Below, in pieces: positions 22,561 through 35,270 of a stretch of 64,000 nt of DNA. Both the position numbers and the translations under genes were made by a program. The notes beneath the pieces were generated by a model. The model saw nothing but the letters and a program-made list of their open reading frames with translations. It was not told the origin of the DNA and did no database searches. This DNA comes from Eptesicus fuscus (lineage: Eukaryota > Chordata > Mammalia > Chiroptera > Vespertilionidae): NCBI RefSeq assembly GCF_027574615.1, contig NC_072482.1, positions 9,707,501 through 9,771,500 on the forward strand. The letters run 5' to 3'. Positions within the stretch are counted from its first letter, which is position 1, and each line of letters opens with the position of its first letter.

Positions 22561-25500
22561 GAAGCAACTGAGATAAGGGGAAGGGAAAGCAATACAGTTA
22601 GTTTGAGACAAATTAAATCCGGAAGTAGTCATCCCTGAGAGGGAGAAGGCACACACACCAGGGAAGCATGTCAGGGCGATAAGGCTAGATTGAGTGCCTA
22701 TTTGAGGTATGTGGGCATGAGTTTATAGGGAGACCGATCCACACCATGAATGTTTTACTCTAGCAATATCCAGCGGCCTAAGTGTATATATGGAGTAGTT
22801 AGTGATTAGGCCTAACAAGAGAAGGGGTTTTGCTAAGTGTATGCCAGGGAAAGAAGTGGCAGGATGAATGGCATTTCTGGGCCCTGGATCCCAGCCCACA
22901 GTTGTGAACAGATAAACTGATGGCAGGTACAGCGGCTGAATGGCTACAGCCCCATCCACTTCCCAACCCCTAGAAAAACGTCTGCTCTCCCCTGTTGGGT
23001 AATCCCTGTACTTACTCTTCCTTTGTTGCAAATTGAACTCACAGACACTGAAATTTATAGGAACACAATGCATAAATCTACTTCATACGTTTATTTTTGT
23101 TTTAGTTGATTTCAATGACAATTTTTTGAAATTCTGTTCCTTTATAATGAGGGTTAGATTTTAAAACATTGCTGTACTTGAATATTCCTTATTTGGATGG
23201 CAGATGAAAGAGCCTTTTGATGGAATAAACTAAATAACTCCACATGACATCTTCTTAAGTCTTTGCCAGCACAAAGGAGTAAGTCATATTTGGCTTAATC
23301 TTTCTAGGTCTCAAGTGTACATAAAATAGCAGTTTTTTTTAAAGAAAAAAAAATACCACCACATTGACCTTTTTTTTTGGCAATTTGTCCTAAAAAATAG
23401 GTGCAACCAGAATTTCCCTAGTTAGTTTAGCAAATCTTTGAAAATGCACTCAAACTATACTCTCTTCTTGCAAAAACATTTGACCAAAAAGATACTATTT
23501 ACACCAATCATGTGGTAAAACGAAAACATTTTAATAAGCAGCTTTCTCTTGTAGTCTTACAGCTACAGTTTATTTCAGGATAAATCTTAAATAAAACACC
23601 AAGGTAAGTAGTTTGAGAAAATAGAAATGGTTGCTTGTGCTCACAGATTTGAATTTCTGGTCAAATTCCCTAGTTTGGCAGTTTCAGCCCACGGTGACGC
23701 TGTGCGGGGTTCCGGGCACCGGGAGAGGGAGCTGCCAGGGAGCCCTGGCCTTCGCCCATGACCCGACCGCCCACGCTCAGAAAAATGACCTTTACTGCAG
23801 AATACCCACCCAAAACCCAAAGGATAAACAGCCTCTCATTTACATATACTATTTTTAACAACAAGAACACCTGAGCCATAAATGCATGTTTTTCTTCTTT
23901 GAGTTCCTACAAAGCAACTGCGTTTTTTAAAGTCTGTGTATACCTGGGGCCAGTATAATTACAGGCCCTCGTCCTGTGAAGCTGGAGCGATCCGAGGATC
24001 CCCCGGGAGCTGCTACCGGGCCGTTTCTCTCCTCGGTATTTTAGCTTGAAGAACTGACGCTGCCGGTCGGGAAGCTGCTGTGCTGGACAAAAATGTAACT
24101 GCCAAACAAGCCTTCCGGCAGCAGCACCTCGCGGCAACCACGGGCACCCACCGTCCAGAATCAACACGCCGCAGCTGCAGTCACCAGCGGCCAGGAGGAC
24201 GGGCAGTGTGACAGGCCGCACCCCAGAAGAATACGGAGCACAATGAACAATGAAGAAGGAGTGGTGAGAGCAGGGGGCGGGGCAAGAGATTCGGCCCCAA
24301 CACGAGGAAGACAGCAGAATGATGACTGCTCAGTTCTGGGAACAGGCCGATGGGCCGAAATGAGGGGGAACTAGGTCACCGGGAGAAATGAATACCGAAT
24401 GCTAACGCTGGGCTCTGAAGGAAAGAGAAGGGCTAAATCCAAGCCTTTGATGAGTTCATATTTAAAAGCGAATACTTAATGGTTGGCAAAGAAATGTTGC
24501 TAGTAGAGCAGAGGATAATAACTAAAATTTGAACTTCTTATTCCTTAACAGCAAAGAGTATCAGCCTTTCAATCTCTCCTGGGTAAAGGGAAAAAAATCA
24601 CTATCTTTTGAAGTATCCAGATGAAAGGCTAGGTGGGGAGGGGTGCTGGGGATAATCTCGCCCACCCTGTCTGTGGACATGATTACTGTAGTACGTTTTG
24701 CTCTTGTGAATACTCCCAAAACAGCGATGAAACACTACGCACTGTGTCACTCGGGTCATCATACCTGGGAACAGCAGGTGGTCATGGCCAGGTAGCCTGG
24801 AGCCAGGCGTGAGCCCTGGCTATCACATGTTAGCCCTGCGGTCTTTCTGTGCTTTCCTCTCCTTTTCCCTAGGATGAGGATACTATTTGTACTTCCTTCA
24901 TAGGATAGCTGAAGGGATTACATTAGTTACTACATGTCAAGCACGGTGTCAAAGAGGCTCCAGACAGGAAATACATAGGACACTCCATTCATCGAGGACC
25001 TTTTTGCAAAGAGGTGGGACACCTAGGGGAGCCGTAAAACTTAGTGCTAAAGCCTCAGGCTAGTGGTCATGGTTACCACCCCTTGGCCTGAAAGTACAGG
25101 AAAGAGAAGTTCCCGGGATCCAGAATGAGAGAGCGTTGCAGAGGTTAGGCTGCCTTGAGAAGTAACTGACCTTCAGTCTGAAGGAAACTGCCCATCCAAA
25201 GTGACCTCTGACCTTGATGGGAGAAGGGGGTGGCGGAGAATCTGACCTTACTTTCCCTTCCCTCTGAATCCCTGCTGGGCGTCCCATTGGCTGGGGCCAC
25301 TCAGGAGCCAGAGGGCAGGAAGCAGCTTGAGGAGCCGCAGGTAGCCTGCCAGGAGAGAGGACAGGTGGGAAGGGAACGCAGCGGACCTGGAGAGGCATGA
25401 TGTGCTGAGAGCACCTGATGATGTTAAGCATCTTGACTCCTGCAGATTCGCGTGGACTGTAACTAACTGGATCCGACCGATCAGTACCGATCCCGAAGAT

Positions 25501-26380
25501 TAACTCAGCAAGACCGCAGTTCAAGATTAACGCAACCTATTTTCATCTTGATAACTACAGACCAGGGCCGGAACTCATTATTCATTCCATGTACTACGAC
25601 CCAGGAGAAAAGCCTGAGAAAGGAGGCATCACGGGAAGCAGCTGTAGTTTTCTCAGATGGCCCCACAAGAAGCTGCTCGTGTTTTGTAACCGAGCCAAAC
25701 CCAAGCAGAGAAGTGTGGTGGGGACCCGCCTGGGACTCAACAAGCCTCGGGCTCCAGCACAGACACACAGTTCGTCGTGAGGGGGAGTGGAGGGCTGCGC
25801 ACAGCCTGGCTACTTATTTTCTGCGAATACAGACGATCTCGTTCTGAAATACAGTCGCTGTGGAAGGTGCTCGGACACAGCAAGCTGAGGCCTACTTTCT
25901 TACCTCATCCCTTAGAAATATACTGGAAAAGGGATGGAACATTTCAAAAGGATGGAAAGGTTGATTTAAAGTACAAAATACAAGAACCAACAAACAAGAG
26001 GTCATGAAATGCCGCTGTTACCTAGTTTAATGATAATGAACACATACATTCGGTCACAAAGCCAAGGTGCCTTTTTAAATGTTGTTAACAAATCATATTT
26101 TTTATTACCTAAAACTAATTCAAAGTACAAGAAAATGTGTGACATTTGATAAGTGGGAAAAGTCAAACATTTCTTTGTATTTACATGAATTTTTATTAGA
26201 GTTTATAAAGTAACATTTAACTAATGCAGTGAGGTAAACTAAGATGGCCCTTCCTATTAATCCACATGGCAAATGACTGCATCGGTTAAAACATGTGTCG
26301 GGGGTTTTCAATCTTATGTCCTGGTGACACAAGCTGAGTAACTGAGACCAGACAACTAGGTGGAGGCCAGTTCCGGCCTG
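22561..26380. other. KIF6 intron 3; MIR at 24795-24960, otherwise unassigned
   Basis: The 24795-24960 segment has MIR-like order (gagccctggctatcacatgt ... ccctaggatgaggatactat ... agctgaagggattacattag). The rest, including the GC-richer 23690-24230 and 25060-25770 stretches with overlapping frames on both strands, shows no domain I recognise. Confidence 0.4.
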
Positions 26381-26389
26381 TCTTGCATG

Positions 26390-27050
26390 TGAGGCCTCAA
26401 ATAAGAGCCTAAAGTTCATTCTGCAGACAACAGTAAGTCACTGAAGGTTTTCCGCTGGGAAGGAATAAAAGTGGGTGCAATGTTTAACAGGATTAATCAG
26501 GAATGCAAAGTCACCTGCAGCGAGAGCCTAGACTCTTGGCCCCTTGAGTGTGGCTTGGCGTTAGAACCACTTCTTCAAAACAGACTCGCCCAGGCCGAAA
26601 ACCGACTTCTGCGCATGGGCCACGAAGTTTCAATCGCACTGTACGTGCGCGCCCGGACGTGGTATTTTGTGGAAGAGCCACACTCAAGGGGCCAAAGAGC
26701 CACATGTGGCTCGCGAGCCATGGTTTGCCGACCACTGGCCTAGAGCAGGCGGCTGGGAAAGCAGGTGGGCAGGAGCCGCGGTGAGCAAGGACCTGAACTG
26801 AGGGCAGTGTGAGGGAACGGACAGACAGGCAGACAGAAAGAGACAGGGAGGGAGGGGGAAAGAGCAGGGGAAGGGACGGAAAACGGACTGTGAAGAATGG
26901 AGAGGACTTGCTGACGAAATAGAGGACAGAGGTGAAGGGGCTCCAAATAACGTCCAAGTCTCAGCAGAAACCCGCCACGCTACCCACAGATCAGGAGCGA
27001 GCTGCCTTCGCTGAGGAACCCGCAAAGGGAGGAGAGAGCACCATGCGGAC
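26390..27050 (-). repeat. L2 fragment interrupted by a hAT element
   Basis: Words on either side of the hAT (taagtcactgaaggttttcc; gcaaggacctgaactgaggg; gaggacttgctgacgaaata) follow L2 in antisense order. This is an old fragment. Confidence 0.5.
26534..26737. mobile_element. hAT mini-element, left end rearranged
   Basis: The right part (ccgaaaaccgacttctgcgc, acgtggtattttgtggaag, cgcgagccatggtttgccga, ending ccactg) matches the vespertilionid hAT also seen at 29761 and 50290. Flanks gcctagac and gcctagag agree at 7 of 8 bases. The left terminus is not the expected cagtggtcgg: it carries cttggccccttgagtgtggc, a piece of the opposite end in inverted position. Confidence 0.75.
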
Positions 27051-28640
27051 GGGAACGCCCCAGGCCGAGGCACGCGCAGGGGCAGCAGAAACCCACTGAT
27101 GGAGCTGTGCGCGTCCGTGAAGAAAATGCTGAATAGGGCAAGACCATGGCAACGGGGGCGGGGAGCAGGGTGCCAGCTAGAATGCGGGATGTCCGGTTAA
27201 ATTCGCATTTCAGCCGAGGAACACATGATTTCTAGTAAACGTATGACCCGTGCAACATTTGGGACACATGTATACTAAAAATGTCTTCACTGTTTGTCTG
27301 CAATTCAAACTGGCCTGGTGTCCGGTGTCTCCATTGGGTAAATCCGGCCACCCTCGCGGGAGGGCTGCAGGAGTGAACTTCTGGAAGAGGCACACTGGGT
27401 GGTGAATTCAGTCAAGAGAAGCCCAAACTTAAAACTGGAGAAAATGAGTCTTTTCTATGCTCAGTTTTTTAAAACCACTCACTTCCCGCACAGTAACCGC
27501 TGACAACCTTTTCAAACATGATGGCCCCATGGAGACACAAAGCACTTGGATTTGGCTTAAGGTCGCTGTAGAGACCACTCAGAATCATGCGCAAGAAGCC
27601 TTTTACTGAGGACGTCTGGCACTCAGCTTTTTGTCCACACTTCTAGTCTCTGGGAGGCTGGAAGCACGAGGGAAACTGCCAAACAACTTTTTCAATATAC
27701 TAACATTGTGATATACGACCCATCACAGTGAGGCCTTAAACATATCTGAACATGTTTACAGTTCAAATAATAGATGTGTTTTTATGTCTATATCACTGAG
27801 ATATTTCCGAACGTCTGTTCATTACTTACTTTGTCAAGTAATCTCTAGGGAGAAACACGTTTACCAGATCTACACTTTAATAAATTTACTCGAGGCTACT
27901 TAATATACCAGCCTGTTGTATGTACTCTTACTGCTCCTCACAGGACTGGCAATATGGGAGATGAAGCAGAAGAGCTACACTCAATGTTTTTCTGATGAGA
28001 GGAAAGGATGCTGTGCTTACTATACATCCGCCTCGAGTTCAGAAGTATCACGATGTACCGGCTGGTTAGGACAGAAATGAAAGTAGCCTTGAGCATCAAA
28101 GGGGTAATTCTCATCGACAGCTCCCACCCCTCCATTCACGTGGGAAGAAGGGCTGGCATGTGAGAAAACAGTGGTCACACCTGGTGTTAGTGCAGAGCGC
28201 ACTGCCCAGATCACTGCACACAGATGCTCGGGGAAGTCAGCACCTGCCAGGACTCAGAGAAGATGCCACAGGAAACACCTCAGAGTCCATCTGAGGACTC
28301 AGGTGAGAGAAGGAAGGGAGCGCTCGAGGGCAACACTGGCACATCCAGAGGCATTAAGATTTTCCTAACTTGAGTAGCATGGTCTTCAGGCTCAATGGCC
28401 AAAGTCTGTTGTATGTCTTAGGTGATAATTATGAGGTAGACACTCCTGGTTGTCTCTCAATAGTCATCCCCGCCCCCCTCTTACTTAATAACCAAACTCC
28501 AAATTTTAGTTGGGCACTAAAAGAATTACAGGCATACCGCATTGGCATTGCAGGTTAGGTCCCAGACCATGGCTACAAAGCAAGTATCATAACAAAGTGA
28601 GGCATAATCTTTTTGTGGTGGAGGGTCCTGCCTTTAATAT
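27051..28640. other. KIF6 intron 3, no recognised element
   Basis: Nothing assignable was seen. Small frames at 27210-27395 and 27938-28214 show no domains. Confidence 0.4.
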
Positions 28641-28663
28641 ATATGAGACAAAAAACAAAAAGA

Positions 28664-28733
28664 AAGGAAGGAAGGAAGGAAGAAAGGAAGGAAGGAAGGA
28701 AGGAAGGAAGGAAGGAAGGAAGGAAGGAAGGAA
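28664..28733. repeat. (GGAA)n microsatellite
   Basis: About 17 consecutive ggaa units with one agaa interruption. GGAA is also the ETS core motif. The lysine/glycine/arginine-rich and proline/serine-rich frames here are artefacts. Confidence 0.95.
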
Positions 28734-28904
28734 CCACAACATGATGCGATAGACTGGAACAAGAGAGAGGGAGCCTGGGTCCCAGTGGTCATGGAGCTGC
28801 AATGCAGCCTTGCACTGCCTGCCTCTGGGTCTCTGTTATGTGAGATAATAAACACATATCTTTAAGTCACCATTAAGTTTTTCCTTTCCTTTTTCCTTTC
28901 TATT

Positions 28905-29215
28905 GAATTTATTGGGGTGACACTGGTTAACAAAATTATACAGCTTTCAGGTGCACAATTCTACAACACATCATCTGTACACTGTATTGTGTATTCACCA
29001 CCCCAAGTCAAGTCTCCCCTATACCCTCTTCTACCTCTCCCTTGGCAATCCCCATTCTTTTGTCCATGCCTACAAGTTGTTTTTTCTTTTTTTCCTTTTT
29101 TGCTCAATTCCTCCACCCTCCTCACCCAGCAGCCCCCCACCCGCCAGCTGTTAGCCTGCTCTCTATTTATGAGTCTGCCTCTATTTCTGCTTCTATACAG
29201 ATGAATCAATGCTTC
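28905..29215 (-). repeat. Bat L1 3' end, antisense
   Basis: gaatttattggggtgacact, acacatcatctgtacactgt and attcaccaccccaagtcaag are the antisense of the L1 tail seen at 14325-14695. Confidence 0.7.
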
Positions 29216-29452
29216 ATTAACTCAACTAATATATATACATATGTATGTAAAATATCTCAGTATTTATGGCCTAACACATAGTAGAAATCTAATGCATGTC
29301 AGTTCTTCTTTATCTACTATGATATTACTACAATCAACCCCAAATCTATTGACATCTGTAAACCTCCCATTAGTAAATAGATGAGTTAATTACTAGCTGG
29401 TACAGAAAGACACAGACAAAATGTGAACAAGCCCCATTCTTATTATTTAATA

Positions 29453-29995
29453 CTAGTGATCCAGTGCATAAAATCGCACGAGATCTGGGACCCCGGGGCT
29501 CCTCGATGGATTGCCCCAAAGAGGTAGGCCGGAGCCAGGGGGTCCTGCCTCCAGGGTGCATGCAGCTGTGGGACCCCAGGCCTTGCAGAGTGGCCACTGG
29601 GCCCGCCTCCACGCCGCTCATGTGGTGTCAAGTCCCCGCTCACCCACGTGCACCTCCTCACGTATGCAGCTCTGCCCACCCGTGCACGCCCACTGCGCAT
29701 GCAGCCTCCTTGTGATGGCGTGAGGGCATCACGGCATGAGGGCGTGATGACCACCTAGGCCCATGGCTGGCAAACTGCGGCTCGCGAGCCACATGCGGCT
29801 CTTTGGCCCTTGAGTGTGGCTCTTCCACAAAATACCACGGCCTGGGCAAGTCTATTTTGAAGAAGTGGCGTTAGAAGAAGTTTAAGTTTAAAAAATTGGG
29901 CTCTCAAAAGAAATTTCAATCGTTGTACTGTTGGTATTTGGCTCTGTTGACTAATGAGTTTGCTGACCACTGACCTAGGCTATTATTAGTATAGA
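29453..29995 (-). mobile_element. HeliBat-type Helitron, minus orientation, with a hAT inserted
   Basis: It begins CTAGTGATCCAGTGCA after A and ends ...ctattattagtataga before T (reverse of a TCTATACTAATAATAG 5' end). The GC-rich interior includes the tandem words gatggcgtgagggcatcacg and gcatgagggcgtgatg. Its near-5' region is split by a hAT element with perfect 8-bp duplications. Confidence 0.88.
29761..29972. mobile_element. hAT mini-element with perfect 8-bp duplication
   Basis: It is flanked by acctaggc on both sides (29753-29760, 29973-29980). Ends are ccatggctggcaaactgcgg (mutated start) and gagtttgctgaccactg. The interior has ggctcgcgagccacatgcgg, ttgagtgtggctcttccaca and gaagaagtggcgttagaaga. 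It is non-autonomous. Confidence 0.93.
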
Positions 29996-31229
29996 TGTAT
30001 AGTCACCCCTGAAAGTCCTCAACCCTTTACTATCTTATCATTATCTTCAAATTGATTTGGCCTTGTTTACTTTGCCCGTTAGCTCAAGGCAGAGGTTTAT
30101 CTGTCCAGTTTGCTTTCTGATCCGGCTTCTGCTGGCATCACCAGCATCCTGTCCTTTGGCAGAACCTCTCGCCATCTCCACGCGGCACCGGTCAGAGACC
30201 TGGTAAAGAACACTCCAGCCCCTAGTGCTAGTGACGGGTGTGGGGATGGGAGGCGACTCCACGGGCCACCCTCACGCTGAGGAAAGATGAAGCCCCAGTT
30301 CTGCAAGCCTCTAACCTAGAGCTGCCAGCCACGTGGAGGAGACGGAGAGGAAACCCACACGTCTCTAGACTTCCTAGAAAGGTAAGCCAGCAAATTCCTT
30401 TTTCTTAGAGTTGAGGTGGGTTGCTACCTCTCATCATTGGGAAACGGAGACTCGCATTAGACTGGTCGGTTGATTGACACAGTAAGGAAAACATATTGGG
30501 TAACACAGAACCAACAACAATCTAGCATCTGTCTTAGTATCGTCTTAGTTCCCTACAGTTTTTATTCACAGCACTCATCTAATATTGGTCATATGATAGT
30601 AATATCACATGGAAATGGAAAGATCTTTGGAACCATTCCTTCATCTAATATAGATATGAGACTGCTGCCATGATTTTCATCTTTCTAATTATATTTAAAG
30701 AAGCTAGTCAAGTTTTATGTCATATCAACATTTAGAAAATAGTTTTGGAGTGCTACTTAAGTGTTTCATTATCCTGAGTCTTCCTTGGGAATCCAAGTTT
30801 TATTGTCTTGATGTAAACACTCCACCAGAAACAGGCAGGACAGCAAGTTCCAGTAACAACTTCTCCCATTAAAGAAGCAAGTTCATTTTTTTTTTTTAAG
30901 TAGCATGCAGCACAAGTTTATTTTTTTTTAAAGGATACATCCTGGTTGTATCCATCATCCCGATTTTATCTTAGTGAGAAGAAAATTTGGTGTTCTCATG
31001 ATAAACAAAACAAAATTAAATCAGATGTGAAAGCATTATTGACTTTCAAAGATCTACAAAGCTACAGATGAAGAATATTTTGTCTATGAATTATAATAAT
31101 TCCTAACACAACTGGCTGTACCTAAATTCAGAATGAAAATACAGATACCCCTAAGTGGAAACATACTGTGTTCTATTATCATTGAGACTGAGGCAAAACA
31201 AGGTCTCATAGGAGATAAATATTCTTAAC
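29996..31229. other. KIF6 intron 3, no recognised element
   Basis: AT-rich sequence with poly-T runs near 30885 and 30922. No gene or repeat could be named. Confidence 0.4.
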
Positions 31230-31241
31230 AAGAAAAGGAAG

Positions 31242-31472
31242 GCCGAAACCGGTTTGGCTCGGTGGATAGAGCGTCGGCCTGGGGACTGAAGGGTCCCAGG
31301 TTCGATTCCGGTCAAGGGCATGTACCTTGGTTGCGGGCACATCCCCAGTAGGGGTTGTGCAGGAGGCAGCTGATCGATGTTTCTCTATCATCGATGTTTC
31401 TAACTCTCTATCCCTCTCTCTTCCTCTCTGTAAAAGATCAATAAAATATATTAAAAAAAGAAAGAAAAAGAA
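31242..31472 (+). mobile_element. Ves SINE, plus orientation, young
   Basis: The head gccgaaaccggtttggctcg with A-box-like tggctcggtggatagagc and B box ggttcgattcc is tRNA-derived. The tail is CT-rich, then aaaagatcaataaaatatat and A-rich. The target duplication aagaaaaggaag flanks it. It is a polymerase III type SINE, not a tRNA gene. Confidence 0.95.
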
Positions 31473-31794
31473 AAGAAAAGGAAGAATTAAGCCACTGGGA
31501 TTTTATTTCAACTGTTGAGCTTTTATAACAAAGTTTTTAGCGTTCTGAAAGCCTTTTACAGCTCTAAATATGCAACAATTATATGAACAACACAATTTAA
31601 TTAGAATGCATTGAGTGTACAGCTCTATAATGGGAATTTCATTAATTAAAGTAGTTGGAAATACAAAAGTATTAGCTATAAACAGTTTGAGGAATCGATA
31701 ATCTAACTTGCCTACTGCACAACAAAGACTAGCACATTGTAGTTATGGGAGTAACTGTGGCGTGCATATAGCAGCTATATGTTTATCTAGCAGT

Positions 31795-32390
31795 TTCAGA
31801 CTTCATTCATCCCACAGATACGCACTGGGCACCCACCCCACGCCAGGCCCGGTCTAGGTGCTGGGGAGCCATCGGTGCACACACAGGTTCTGGTCCTTGT
31901 GGAGCTGGCATCTTAGCAGAGGAGACAGATAATGTACGACAAGCACAGGACATACACTGTGGTCAGAAGGTGTAAGTACTGTGGGGGGGGTGGGGGGTAA
32001 AGCGGGGCGGGTAGGCAGAGTAGGGTAGAGGGGTCAGCAGGAGGGAAGAGGGGGGCTGCAGTTTGAACTCGGTGATCAGGGGGTGCCTCATTAAGAAGTG
32101 ACATTTCAGCAGACTTTAAAGAGACGGCAGAGTGAGCTATATGGGGGTCTGAGGAAGAGCATGCGGGGCAGAGAAAACAGCCAGGATAAAAGCCCTAAGG
32201 CTGAAGACCTCTGAGTGTTGAAACCTGAAGCGGAGTGAGCAAAGGGGAGAATATTAGGGGGGGGGGGAAACACACAACACTATAAGGTGGGGGCTCCTTC
32301 GCTTACATGGGAAAGCAGATCATGGACAGCCTTTGGACGGGAGTAGTTCTATTGTCTGTAGGACCCAGTGCACAGTGAAAACGCAGGCCC
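31795..32390 (-). repeat. L2 3'-region fragment
   Basis: ggtctaggtgctggggagcc, ttgtggagctggcatcttag, aagtgacatttcagcagact and gaaacctgaagcggagtgag follow the antisense L2 3' region in order. Confidence 0.65.
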
Positions 32391-32488
32391 CTTGTTCAGA
32401 CAGAGGGAAAGTGCTGTCAAAGGTACTGAAATGTAAGGTTTTTCCCCCTTTGAAATATTTTAGTACTTATAGTACAGGGATTTGCCTA

Positions 32489-33794
32489 TCCTATCTAATA
32501 ATAGAGTAATATGCAAATCATCACTCCGCTACACTCACAAGCCATGCCCACCAGCTACGCCCCAGCCACGCCCACCATCCAATCAGGGTGAGTATGCAAT
32601 TAAACTGAAAACATGGCGGCAGCCCCACCCCCGAGCAGCTCCCGGACTAGGTCTCTGGGAGTCGGAGATGTCAGGCACCAGCGCCTGAGGCTGGCTGCAG
32701 CCCGGGAGACCAAGAAGCTGCCTGCCCCGTGATCCCAAGCCAAAGCCAGCTAGAGAAGCCGCCCTCCCCACGTCCTGGGGGAGACAAGAAACTGGGTGCC
32801 AGCACCTGAGGGTGGATGCGATCTGGGAGACGAAGAAGCCGCCTGCCCTATGATCCCAGGCTACAGCCAGCTGGAGAAGCCGCCCACCCCATGTCCACCC
32901 GCCCCACGTCCTGGGGGAGATGGAGAAACCGGGCCCCAGTACCTGAGGCTGGCTGAAGCCCGGGAGATGGAGAAGCCGCCCACCCTGCAGTCCTGGGCAC
33001 CAGTACCTGCAGCTGTCTGTGGCCTGGGAGACAGAGAAGCCGCCCACCCTGCGGTCCTGGGCACCAGTACCTGCGGCTGGCTGTGGCCTGGGAGACAGAG
33101 AAGCCGCCCACCCTGCGGTCCTGGGCACCAGCACCTGCGGCTGGCTGTGGCCTGGGAGACAGAGAAGCCGCCCACCCTGCGGTCCTGGGCACCAGTACCT
33201 GCGGCTGGCTGTGGCCTGGGAGACAGAGAAGCCGCCCACCCTGCGGTCCTGGGCACCAGCACCTGCGGCTGGCTGTGGCCTGGGAGACAGAGAAGCCGCC
33301 CACCCTGCGGTCCAGGTGCCAGCACCTGCAGCTGGCTACAGCCTGGTAGATGAAGAAGCCGCCCACCCTGCAGTCCTGGGCACCAGCACTTGCAGCTGCA
33401 GCACAGCGAAGCCCCCTGCCCACCATCCCCTGAGGCTGCAGCCAGCCTGGGCACCTATGGCTGACCAGAGGGAGGGAAGCCCGGATCCTGGGTGCCTGTG
33501 GTCGGCTGGAGGAGGGAATCCTGGGTACCAGGTGCGGGCCGAGGCAGAGGTGGTTAGGGGCAATCAAGCCAGCAGGGTAGCAGTTAGGGACAATCAGGCT
33601 GGTAGGCAGAAGCAGTTAGGGGCAATCAGGCAGGCAGGTGAGTGGTTAGGAGCCAGCAGTTCTGAATTGTGAAAGGGATGTCCAACTGCTGGTTATCCCA
33701 CGAGGGGTCCCAGATTGGAGAGGGTGCAGGCCAGGCTGAGGGACACCCTCCCCGCTGCTCCCCCATGCACGAATTTCGTGCACCGGGCCTCTAG
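32489..33794 (+). mobile_element. HeliBat-type Helitron, 1.3 kb, with a 64-bp minisatellite
   Basis: The 5' end TCCTATCTAATAATAGAGTA and the 3' end gcacgaatttcgtgcaccgg then gcctCTAG are both present, with A and T flanks. The first 150 bp are HeliBat-like (ccaatcagggtgagtatgca). The middle is a tandem array, and the 3' subterminal part (aggggcaatcaggcaggcag ... cccagattggagagggtgca) is shared with the copies at 10325 and 48290. It encodes no Rep/helicase. Confidence 0.93.
32670..33430. repeat. 64-bp minisatellite inside the Helitron
   Basis: The unit is cctgggcaccagtacctgcg, gctggctgtggcctgggaga, cagagaagccgcccaccctg, cggt. About five copies at 32990-33310 are nearly identical; those at both edges are degraded. 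Overlapping open frames of up to 239 codons on both strands arise from the repeat. Confidence 0.92.
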
Positions 33795-35190
33795 TAATTA
33801 GAGGGATAACAATATTACATAAGTCATGAAAAGCTTTCAAATTGCAAAAATAATATGTTGGTGTTATAATTTTGTATAACACAAAATAATGATACTGTAT
33901 TAATATATCTTGATTGATCTTACAAGTTTCCTCACTTGCTTTTCTACATATTTGCTTATTAGATCACCAACAGGTACATAGTTAGCAGCTTCATTTTCAA
34001 TCCATGTAATTGAAAGCTCGTGGCAAATGCAAGATCACAAACAATTCTGATAGTTTTAAATATTGAGAAAGATCTGTCTGCTGATGCCACGGTTACGGGA
34101 ACTGTGGAGAGTATTTTATAGGCTAGGACAACACCCAGATAAATCTCGGATAAATTATTTCAAAAGACAAATTTTAGTATATCGAAGTTGGCAAATCTTG
34201 CAAAACAACTTCCCTAAAATGATTTAACTTCGGACAGATCAGTTTCATGTAAGTTTGAGTTTAATTTTCAATGCAAATATATACAATGCATTTTAATGTT
34301 TCCTCTGACATCGCTGATAACTTGTGGAGGTTGAACAAGAAACTGGAAGTGGCTTCACGGTTTGTACGTAATTCAAAACACCTGCTAATGCATTTACCCC
34401 TGTACCTATGATTACAAGGAGCAATTAATTTTCAAATTGTCTCCCCCATTAGTTGGAAGTTCCTCAAGTTTCCAATGAAAATAGTGTCCTTTTCTGTTGA
34501 ATGTGATCATCTTTAAGTTCCATTTCTAAGCTTGTGAATAATTTGCTTTCATGTTGCAGTTTTCAAAACTGAAAACTTGGAGGTCTTTGAAGAATTCCAC
34601 CTCGCTGATGTGCTGCATTGCAGTGTCCACATGTCCGCTTTTATTCTGTGCTACCTTACAGGTCAAGTTTGCTGCCCGAGCGCCAGCAGTTCCTGTCCGG
34701 GTGCTCAGGCGGGAGAGTTAACATCAGCATCTCCGGGACCGGCTCTGGGGACCCACTGGACAGCCGGGCTCCTGCCGTGTTCTGGCGCTGCCCCCTTGGG
34801 AGGCCCCTGCTCTCTCTCAGGGCTGTGCTGCCCTTCTGCTGATGCTGCCCTGGGTCTCGGTCGCAGGGTGCCTGCCCCTCAGGGTCCCAGAGTGCCCCGA
34901 CTGTCCCTGGGTGTGCAGTGCGCAGCTGGCCAAACCCTATTGCATGCCGCTGCCTTCTGTGCCTGAGCCCGTGTGTATGCAAATGGCTGCTTCAGGGATC
35001 TCCTCTCCTCAGGAATATGCCCCTTTGTCCCAGTGACCTTCACTTACAACCTAAGTTCAAAGATAAAAGTACTGAGAAGTTCAAGACAGCAGCAGCGGAG
35101 GGCTGACCAAGCCTGGGCCCTGTGCAGTGCAGGGGCTGAGTGACTGCACAGCCAGGCCGCTGACGCTGGAGACCTTCCAGGCCTCCATAA
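33795..35190. other. KIF6 intron 3, no recognised element
   Basis: AT-rich to 34570, then GC-richer (34660-34980) with overlapping frames on both strands that match nothing I know. No CpG island or conserved exon was found. Confidence 0.4.
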
Positions 35191-35194
35191 ACCA

Positions 35195-35270
35195 CCGGGC
35201 TCTTTCTTGGAAGGAAACGGGGAGCCAGTGGAGGTCTTGAGCAGGAAGTGACATGAGGTGCTTCACTTGC
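35195..35270 (-). repeat. L2 scrap
   Basis: ggggagccagtggaggtctt and gagcaggaagtgacatgagg match the antisense L2 3' region. Confidence 0.5.

Noticed and set aside
31242..31330. tRNA-like sequence with A- and B-box motifs
   Set aside because: It is the head of a Ves SINE with CT-rich tail, A-run and target duplication; five similar copies or fragments occur in the window.
32583..33672. Overlapping frames of 185-239 codons on both strands, as if a gene were carried by the Helitron
   Set aside because: They arise from the 64-bp tandem array; no Rep, helicase or captured exon is recognisable.
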